NCBI GenBank assembly: GCA_949361645.1
Contig: OX442434.1
Span: 3,970,788 to 4,034,787 of the forward strand
DNA from: Spongilla lacustris
Lineage: Eukaryota > Porifera > Demospongiae > Spongillida > Spongillidae
Reading direction: 5' to 3'
DNA length: 64,000 bases
Shown here in pieces: positions 56,821 through 64,000 of this stretch. Under the pieces are notes generated by a model. It saw only the letters and a list, made by a program, of their open reading frames with translations, was not told the DNA's origin and ran no database searches. The first letter of the stretch is position 1. Every line of letters starts with the position of its first letter. A program made the translations under genes and the position numbers.

Positions 56821-57815
56821 TGGCCCCCCTGCCCCCACTCTGGGGACGCCTATGACTGGCTCTGCAGGCCTTGCCTACTTGGTGTGTGCTCTGCAGGTGC
56901 TCTGCAAGCCTTGCCAATGGTGATATTGTAGGGTCCTTTTTTACCACACATGATCTTTGGAGGTGCAATGGTCTTTATATGAAGGAGCAAAGCACTTAAC
57001 ATGACACCTGGTGGTCACCCTGGTGTTCTTGCCTGTTTTAAGTGGATCCATGAGTGTACACATGTATGGCTTAAACATGTATGTGCATGTATTTGTGTAT
57101 GTGCATATATGATTAACCCTATGAGGTCATGTGAATATCTTTACCTTGCATGTGCATGTACTGGGACAGTGTAGGGACCAATTGTATAGCTTTACCATTT
57201 TCAGTTTGAAAACATGTCCTGAGCTCCACTAAAAAGGTAGCACTGCTCTATGTTGTCTCTTGATGACCAGCAGAGGGTTTTTTTATTATCTGTCTCCACA
57301 TACGCTGCATAAAAGGTGTTCTTTAGCATTGCGGAATATCCATTGCTGTAACTGTTCATTCACGTGACTTCAATTATTCATGACTAAACAAACTAAAAGT
57401 AACCGTTTTGTTCTCTCACCAGAAAATGTGTCTAAGCATGAACTATACACGTATAGAATGTGCAATGATTCCTCTTTACGGAAAGGTAAGTTTCATGCCC
57501 AACAATCAGGCGTTTTTTCGAGAAAAATTGGTTGCCGTTCGAGCGTTTCAAAGTAAGCCATAATATGATCGTTACCTGCGCGGAGTTAGTAGGCAGGGAA
57601 ATAACACGTCTCGACAGTGCGCACATATCTTATCCAGTACGGAAATGAATGTAGAAAAGCTTAATATAATTGCATTATTTATTGATAGCTTTTTGTGACC
57701 AAAATAGATTTTAGAACATAAACCACATTTTAATGAGCTCCTGGAACACTAAGAGTACCGTAAATGTAATACATTTCTAATTAAAAAACCTAATGTCCAT
57801 CTCGAAACAGCCGTG

Positions 57816-59426
57816 AAATCATCAGACTCAACCTTTTTATTCAAATAAACCACCTCAGACTTTTCCAAATTGATATGCAAACCCAATGATGGACCATCAG
57901 ATTGGATCAGCTTAATGACTGCTGCAAGAAGCTCAGGTGTACCCACAACACAACCATCATCAATAAACCAGCAATTGGCTAAAATGTTGGCATTAAGTGC
58001 ATGTTTCTATTTTCATCACTAGCTTGTGCAGCACAAGGCAAAAAAGAAGTGGACCCAGCGGGTCTCCTTGCTGAACTCCTGATGATGATGAAATGACCCA
58101 ATTGTTGTAGAAAAGATGAGATGATGAAGAATAACACCACTTGGCTCACTTGTAAATTCCTGGAAATACACTGAGACACTCATCCAACAGCACCTGGCGG
58201 GAGACACAATTAAAAGCATTACAGAAATCAACCTTGAGGAGAGCTATGTCAAGGCCATCACTGTTCTCCCATGTCGCCCTCATACCATGAATGATTGACT
58301 CTGCACCACCTGGAACTGCCACCCCTAATTGGCATGGTAAGAAATAACTGGCCGCTGTTTCTCTAACCAAAGAGCACAAACACTTTGCTGTTAAACGTCT
58401 GAGTGTATCTCCTACAGCAATGGGATGGATGTCTCCATTCTTTTTGGTTAAGGCTGTTAAATTAGCTCCAGCAATAAATGGCATTACATCAGGGGGTACT
58501 AATCCAGCAACCAACAGTTGAACAACACTGGTAAGAGCATTGATGACAGTAACTTCTCCAGGAAAAATGGCATCCAATAGATGTTGAGCACTAAGACCTG
58601 ATGGACCAGAAGCAGTGCCTTTGGGAAAACTCCTTAATTGTGCCATAACAGTGCTTGACGTTACCTCCAAATGCTCTGGAGAAAAATCAGGCAACTCAAC
58701 TCTCTTTCCAATTGGATGCTTTTTTAAAAGCCTGCTGAATGTCTCATTTGATGGTGGTGCTATGGGATCACTAATTAAAGCTGCACATGCACTACCCATG
58801 CGACCCTCTGACGCTAGGCGCTTAGCCCTTCGAAAAACTGCCGAAGTATGCAAATCTAACTTTCTTTCCCGTTTCTGATTAACAGCCTCTGACCACAGAC
58901 CCAAAATATCACCAGCTTCCCACCTACGACAAGCGGCAATTATGCGGTTTGCATTATTGTTCCTGTGCTTACGTCCACCACTTACAGGAGGCCGTAGGAT
59001 ACATTTGCACAGCAAGAAAAGGCTAGTCCAAACCTTGATATCATTTTTATGGCAAACATTTGCTAAGACCTCTAACAAAACATTAGCCCAAATCCTTCTC
59101 GCGGCCCTAGGAACGTGTTTTAATGTTGGGAGTCATGTTTTAACGATGTCTAGTAAAGACGGAAGCAATGGTTCAGGTTCAGATGTGCTATCTTCGATAG
59201 TTGTGACACAAGGCAATACTGCACAGGAAGTGGTGGCAGTATTATCTAAATTTTCTTCCTGCTGGACTTAAGATGGCTCACTATGAACTTCATCGCCATG
59301 GTAACGACTCATTTCAAAATCAATATCTCTCTTGCAAGAAAGACAATGACCTCGCTTTATAGTGACCAAAACAAGACCACATGTTGTACAAGGAGTATAT
59401 CCTGCCGCAGTAATTATGCTTTGGCT
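57816..59426 (-). pseudogene. 5' half of the split element: zinc finger and RT
   Basis: Close to the 5' end, at about 59320-59390, a C-x2-C-x11-C-x2-C finger (PCTTCG ... HCLSCK) is encoded. This differs from the nine-cysteine motif of the intact neighbour. Two in-frame stops follow (about 59269 and 59131). The long frame 58146-59078 has RRIWANVLLEVLAN-related text, GPSGLSAQHLLD, LLKVDFCNAFNCVSRQ. After another frame change come GVQQGDPLGPLLF (about 58030-58080) and FIDDG (57953-57967), then LGLHINLEKSEVVYLN up to the insertion. Confidence 0.87.
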
Positions 59427-60335
59427 ATTATTATTATTATATACATAAACATTATTAATGACATAGGTAATACATATATGTGAGAATACACGAATGGAAA
59501 TTATTATTAAATATAATATGCTACTATCTACTGTACTTTACCTAACACGAACAGTTTACAGAGAGCGGGATAGGATGGCTCGGGAATTTGCTCTTACAAG
59601 GGCCAAACTGAATCTTCCAAAGATCTCATTGCTCACGAGTGACTTGGGACGTCCCTGCCTAGTGGACAAACGGGTGGCAAGCCTTGATAGTGCTTGTATA
59701 GCCTCAGTACCCCAACATCCATATGTCTCCACCACAAGAGGGATACATGCCCAGCCTAGTTCCCTGCACCTTTCATCATTTACTCGATGCTTGCGGATCT
59801 GGGCAGCCAAGGCAGCTGAACCTGCTGTCACACACGCTTCTTGAAAAAATTGTGCATTTAGCGTTGATGTGACAGACAGGTCAAAAGCTGCTGGCTTACC
59901 CAGGACCCAGTTTGGAACAAGAACATCAGCTGGACGAGTACGATCCCTAGACCACCCACCCATCTCTAGTTGTGGAGCAAGACACGCGGAGTGACAAAAA
60001 TCATTGAAGATGTCTCTCAACCTGTTATGACGAGAGACAACATCACCTCCCAACTTGCAACTCAGAGCATGATGGCCATAACCATCCAAGGCAGCTTTAC
60101 ATTGAGAGCAACTTTGACCTTGAGCAACTGGGATACCGAGCCACCATTTTATCGCCACCTGGAACTCGGAAGGCTCCAAGTGAAGGCCCATGCTAGGGGA
60201 TGGAGTAACAGATAGCCAAGCTGAGGCATGGGGTGATGAAATCGATAATAGACGAGCCCTGTCGATTGGAGTGGAATTATCAAAAAGTGTCAAAACAATA
60301 TAATACATGTTATTTCTACAATACATGTACATTAC
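59427..60335 (-). mobile_element. 5'-truncated RLE retroelement (first of the tandem)
   Basis: C-terminal coding part (59556-60332) plus a 3' UTR ending in a TAA tract (59427-59441) that abuts the next element. The 5' truncation falls near 60335, in the RT-to-knuckle linker. Confidence 0.87.
59556..60332 (-). pseudogene. RLE retroelement C-terminal fragment, frame open
   Basis: DRARLLSISSPHASAWLS, FQVAIKWWLG, knuckle CSQC ... HHALSC, GGDVVSRHNRLRD, endonuclease core RPADVLVPNW ... FDLSVTSTLN, then GWACIPLVVETYGCWG and a stop at 59556. The most consensus-like of the fragments, with no frameshift over about 250 codons. Lacks the catalytic RT domain, so inactive on its own. Confidence 0.88.
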
Positions 60336-60679
60336 AGAAAACTAAATACTGAGCTACACTCTACTTCACTTGTGGTTCTTCCAAGCAAAGCGCTAGCATT
60401 CTGGCACAGTATTAAATCGACACCATCAATGTTCCTTTATGAAGTAACACCATTGTCTGAGAATAAGAGGAGGGGGAGGAATATTGGTTACATTTATAAT
60501 TAAATTATTGGTGTGTTGCCTAAAAGGAATCTATTGTGAGTCATTTGTTCTATACCCAAAGGCATAATCCTCATTATAAACCTAGGGAAATTTTTTAAAC
60601 AGCTGCCAATATTAACACACATGCATATCCACAGATCGAACTATTGCCTACATTGGCAATGTGTATTATATGATAGTTG

Positions 60680-60870
60680 TTAAAATCAAAATGGACCTTC
60701 CCACATTCAATTGCATTTGCATGTGTATTTTAAAGGTGTGGATACACATCAAAGATATCAATTAACTAGGATTGTCGGCCGTGTTACTACACATTTTACT
60801 ATATACAAATCAAAGATTGGCTGCCATGGGTGTTACTACACATTGTACTGTACCAGTCAGATAGTAAAAA
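60680..60870 (+). repeat. Dispersed repeat, copy 2
   Basis: Shares AATGGACCTTCCCACATTC, ATATCAATTAACTA and TGCCATGGGTGTTACT with copy 3 (62430-62575) and, inverted, with 46920-47035. TG-rich microsatellite-like sequence follows, as beside copy 1. Confidence 0.75.
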
Positions 60871-62429
60871 ACAGATTTGAAAAGTGTGTGTATATACACG
60901 TGTGTGTGTACATGCAGTTGGTTAAAAAAATGTTGAAAATAAAAATGCACTTCTGGGAATAGTTAATAATCCTTGTTCAAAGTGTCTATTCTTTGCCACA
61001 TTATTGGGTGTGGGGTGCACAAAGAAATGGGCCAGACCCAGACATCTTTTTCAAGCTTGAAATGAACGTCTTTGTTTTCAACTCAGTGACTTTCTGTGCA
61101 ATATGGTTGTGTCCAACCTAGCTTTCCCTGGTTATAAACAGTTGATCATTTTTAAAACTTGCATGTAATATACAAATAGTGCCAATGAAAAATCAATTTG
61201 AAATTGAATGTGCCCCACTTCTCCATTTGGTGCATGACCTTCTAAGACATATATATATAGCCTGGAGGGAACCTTGGCAAGGACTCACACACTCAATGAG
61301 CATGATCTGTATGAGATAGCATGCAAAGAGAATGATATGAGCCTGCTGGTGTGTAAATACAATCAACTTTTGAAGCCATGATATAATTAGCCACAACAGT
61401 TGTCTTCTCACCAGGGTGTGGTAGGAGTGTTAGTCTGTGAATGCCAATTCTACATCCAAGGGATTTTACCTTTAGAACAATTCAATTACATCACAGATCT
61501 CAATACATTGAATATGGATGTATGTGCAATTGCATTATAATTATTACCACACAAGCCACCAGATATGACATTTTTGAAACATTTATAGTGGCCATGCTTT
61601 GATGGTTTGGATCCCTCTGAAATGCACGAAAGGCCTTGAACATTGCATTTTTCTTTTCACATATAGAATAATTAACACTAACATAGATAATTGTGGGCAG
61701 AGTATGGGCAAACAATGGTTGAGTATATTTTGCCTCTTAGCATGATAAGCAATATGTCAACTGCTAATGATTGTCTGCAAAGGGAGTTAAGCAGAAACAA
61801 CCAATAAAATGGACACTAAGCATACATCCAATGTTTCTCAGTATGATAAGTAAACAATACTGAACCCATATTTATAGTCGGAAGTTTGATCCATTATTGG
61901 TACTAAAGATGACATTCTTTCAAGTAGTAAACGAATAAAATAGATGGAAAACATCTACATGTTTTCCTGAGACCATTTCTTTTCTAAATTTAAAGAGTTT
62001 GGCTGACAAGTTACAGAAGAACCACTATCATTCAGCTACCTCATACAGGCTCTCCAATTACAATTGTAAGTCCAGCATAGTAATGCTGCTGCAGTGCTGG
62101 GCACAATGGAGACTAATGTAACTGTGACTGTGTGTGGATAGCCTGTGCACATTGTGTTGATTAATGAACTGATTTATCTATTGAGTATTGCATTCATTTA
62201 CCATATCATTTCAAATACATTGGTTCTTTTCTCCTATCGATTTTGTCCTTTAAGATTGCATGGATGACAGCTATGGGTTCAATGATTAATATTCAAGTGG
62301 ATTTTTGCATGCATTTATACAGCCACTCTCTGATTGACATTATGGCTGAATACAAGCAATACTAGGTTGTGGTTAAGGTGGGTAGTGTATCCACCTGGTT
62401 CTATCATACACTTAGTTTTTTTTTTAATC

Positions 62430-62575
62430 AAAATGGACCTTCCCACATTCTCTTTTATATTTATTGTATTTTTAAAGTGTATCAAAACATCAATTAACTA
62501 AGAATGTACATATAAGACAGCCAACAACTCTGCCATGGGTGTTACTTTACTCATATTTCTGTATCAGCCATATAC
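62430..62575 (+). repeat. Dispersed repeat, copy 3
   Basis: Begins AATGGACCTTCCCACATTC, as copy 2, and includes ACATCAATTAACTAAGAATG and CTGCCATGGGTGTTAC. Diverged by point changes and small indels. Confidence 0.75.
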
Positions 62576-63869
62576 TCATATATAAAATCTACAGATCATC
62601 TACAATCATAGCAATATATTATCTGGGTTTTTTTCATGATTACACATACTGCACAAACACATACACCTGCTGAGTTGCTCAAATTTTAAAGTGCCAAAAG
62701 ATAACTATAAAAATCCATTGCAACTCAACCTATCTGTCTCAATCACGTACCTACTCATTTGATGGACGGTTGGGTTACAATGTAGCAAGATATGTTCAGA
62801 TAAGGTTGATTGTAACGAGAACTATCCAGCCAATAGCTTCAGTATTTTATTGCTGGGTCTGCATGTATAAATAGATCTACAGTTCATAATATGTGTATTG
62901 CTTGCATAAATGTGATGGTTGTAAATGTAACTGCACCTAAGTAATAGTTGTATTTGGTTCCATTGTAACGCATATTGTAGGGCCAGGACCTAAATGCGAA
63001 GGTTCGGTATGCTCCGCCAATATAGGCCTAGAACATACCTTTAATTTTGATCAGGGTTGCCGAAGGCCAGACAGGTCGGCCTGCCAGGCCGGATTGTCCG
63101 CTTGGCCTGACAGGTCGGACCCTGACACCTGACAGGTCAGAATCCACCTACAAGGGGGGAGTACATTGTCACACCAATGCATGCGCCAGCAATTATATGG
63201 TGTTATCAGATATCATAATAGATGCTCGTCCTTTGTTAACTCTATGCGTGCTTGACAGCTTTGACTGATTTCAGGGTACACTGCATGTCTCAGTTAGGAA
63301 GGAAGCTGTTTTAAATTACTGACACTTTGTGTGGTATTGGAAGTTCAAATATTCTATTACCTATACATACATAAATGTGAACTGCATGCCTGATCACATA
63401 TAGAGATGAGGCCCAAGCATATTTCTGTGTCAAGTGTTCCACATTACATACATATCCTGGTGCATATTTTTGCAATTACCAATCATTTTTATGGAGGTGA
63501 AGGGGGGGGGGGGGGGGGAGGGATGTACTGGCCAGCAATACTTGTGACAACCCTTTTGGCATGATGTGCTTCATTGTTGTGGGTTATAGATTCGTATATG
63601 ATGCATTAGAAAAGTCATGCGAATAATGGAGTTCTTTAGCATGGTCATGATCAGTTGTGCATGGGAATGAGAAACGCACTTTGTAGTAACCAAGTGCAGC
63701 TCTTGCATAGAGTTGTCATAAGTACATGACTTTAAAGATCCAGATTAATTATGAGTGGTGCACGGCACAGATAATGGGGGAACCTTCACTGTAAAATACT
63801 TTTCAAGTGGGACCGTTTCAGCTTTGGGAGTTCTTTTATGAGAGACATACACTCTGTACACCCCTTGCA

Positions 63870-64000
63870 ATGCGACCAAACAACGCAAGTAAAGTACCAG
63901 AAGTGGATTCAGGAGCGCGAGCAGTACAAATGAGTTTGAACCAGTTGGGCGTAGCCCGACCTTCACGTATCTACACCCACGAACAACCTTACACACCCAG
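63870..64000 (+). CDS. Possible first exon of a gene running off the window
   Basis: From the ATG at 63870 a frame stays open to the window end, starting MRPNNASKVPEVDSGARAVQ and reading on to HEQPYTP. The local base composition is near 50% GC, above the flanks. The minus strand is also open here, so this is weak evidence. No family recognised. Confidence 0.25.
   Translation, partial: MRPNNASKVPEVDSGARAVQMSLNQLGVARPSRIYTHEQPYTP

Larger units (their letters stand above)
54915..57815. mobile_element. 2.9-kb TIR element inserted in the split retroelement
   Basis: The left end reads CACGGGTGTTTC (54915); the right end, inverted, reads CACGGCTGTTTC. A 10-bp indel follows, then GATGGACATTTAGGT versus GATGGACATTAGGT. 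AAAT flanks both ends (54911-54914 and 57816-57819). CAC-initial ends and a 4-bp duplication fit Chapaev-like (CMC) DNA transposons, but no catalytic core is readable, so this assignment is tentative. Contents: a protein relic (55447-55786), a minisatellite (55850-56360), G-tract arrays (56383-56820) and unrecognised DNA. Confidence 0.75.
53449..59426 (-). mobile_element. RLE retroelement split by a 2.9-kb insertion
   Basis: The 5' half lies at 57816-59426 and the 3' half at 53449-54914, in the same orientation and order. The 5' half stops a few codons after the FIDDG motif, in the linker; the 3' half resumes in the same linker with DFEILGVPVG. Between them is 54915-57815, which has inverted ends and AAAT on both sides. 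Taking out the insert and one AAAT copy makes the two halves continuous in one frame. Other frameshifts and in-frame stops show it is dead. Its 5' end is a few bases after the TAA tract of the element upstream. Confidence 0.85.
60336..63869. other. Intergenic, dispersed repeats
   Basis: No gene recognised. Two copies of a dispersed repeat lie at 60715-60870 and 62430-62575. At 63060-63135 a GC-rich run repeats GACAGGTCGG and CCTGACAGGTC several times, and a G run stands at 63500-63518. Confidence 0.5.

Noticed and set aside
56428..56931. 167-codon Gly-rich open frame
   Set aside because: Created by the G-tract array; low complexity, no start context, opposite strand equally open as poly-Pro.

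Overview
This is animal nuclear DNA, intron-rich and AT-rich, probably from a sponge (demosponge). That taxon is an inference from the style of the retroelements and the compact gene pairing; nothing here fixes the species. Two conserved host genes can be read exon by exon. RBMX2, a spliceosomal RRM protein, is on the minus strand (9060-18489, 5 coding exons, 165 aa). COG3, a Golgi tethering subunit, is on the plus strand (18561-45889, 22 coding exons, 789 aa). They are divergent, with only 71 bp between start codons, so they very likely share a bidirectional promoter.

Layout. 1-8900: no gene; a broken long inverted repeat, degenerate AT-rich tandem units, homopolymer-bearing MITE debris and a 31-bp minisatellite. 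9060-18489: RBMX2, whose introns hold two fragments of a non-LTR retroelement family with a restriction-like endonuclease (RLE), a 133-bp tandem duplication and an internally deleted Ty3/gypsy element (14619-17727) with CATG target duplication. 18490-18560: shared promoter. 18561-45889: COG3, with introns holding a short copia-like element (27062-29113), RLE-family relics, foldback elements, tandem duplications and microsatellites. 45890-50165: intergenic, with a 248-bp MITE and relics.

50166-60340 is the most striking part: three RLE retroelements on the minus strand, head to tail, each beginning at the TAA-repeat tail of the one before. The last is an intact 1015-codon ORF. The middle one is split by a 2.9-kb inserted element with its own inverted termini and an AAAT target duplication; removing the insert and one AAAT copy puts the reading frame back in phase. 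The insert carries a relic protein, a minisatellite and long G-tract arrays. 60340-64000 has dispersed repeats and possibly the first exon of a further gene cut by the window end.

The two host genes belong to unrelated pathways (pre-mRNA splicing; retrograde vesicle tethering at the Golgi). Most of the remaining sequence is transposon-derived or unrecognised.
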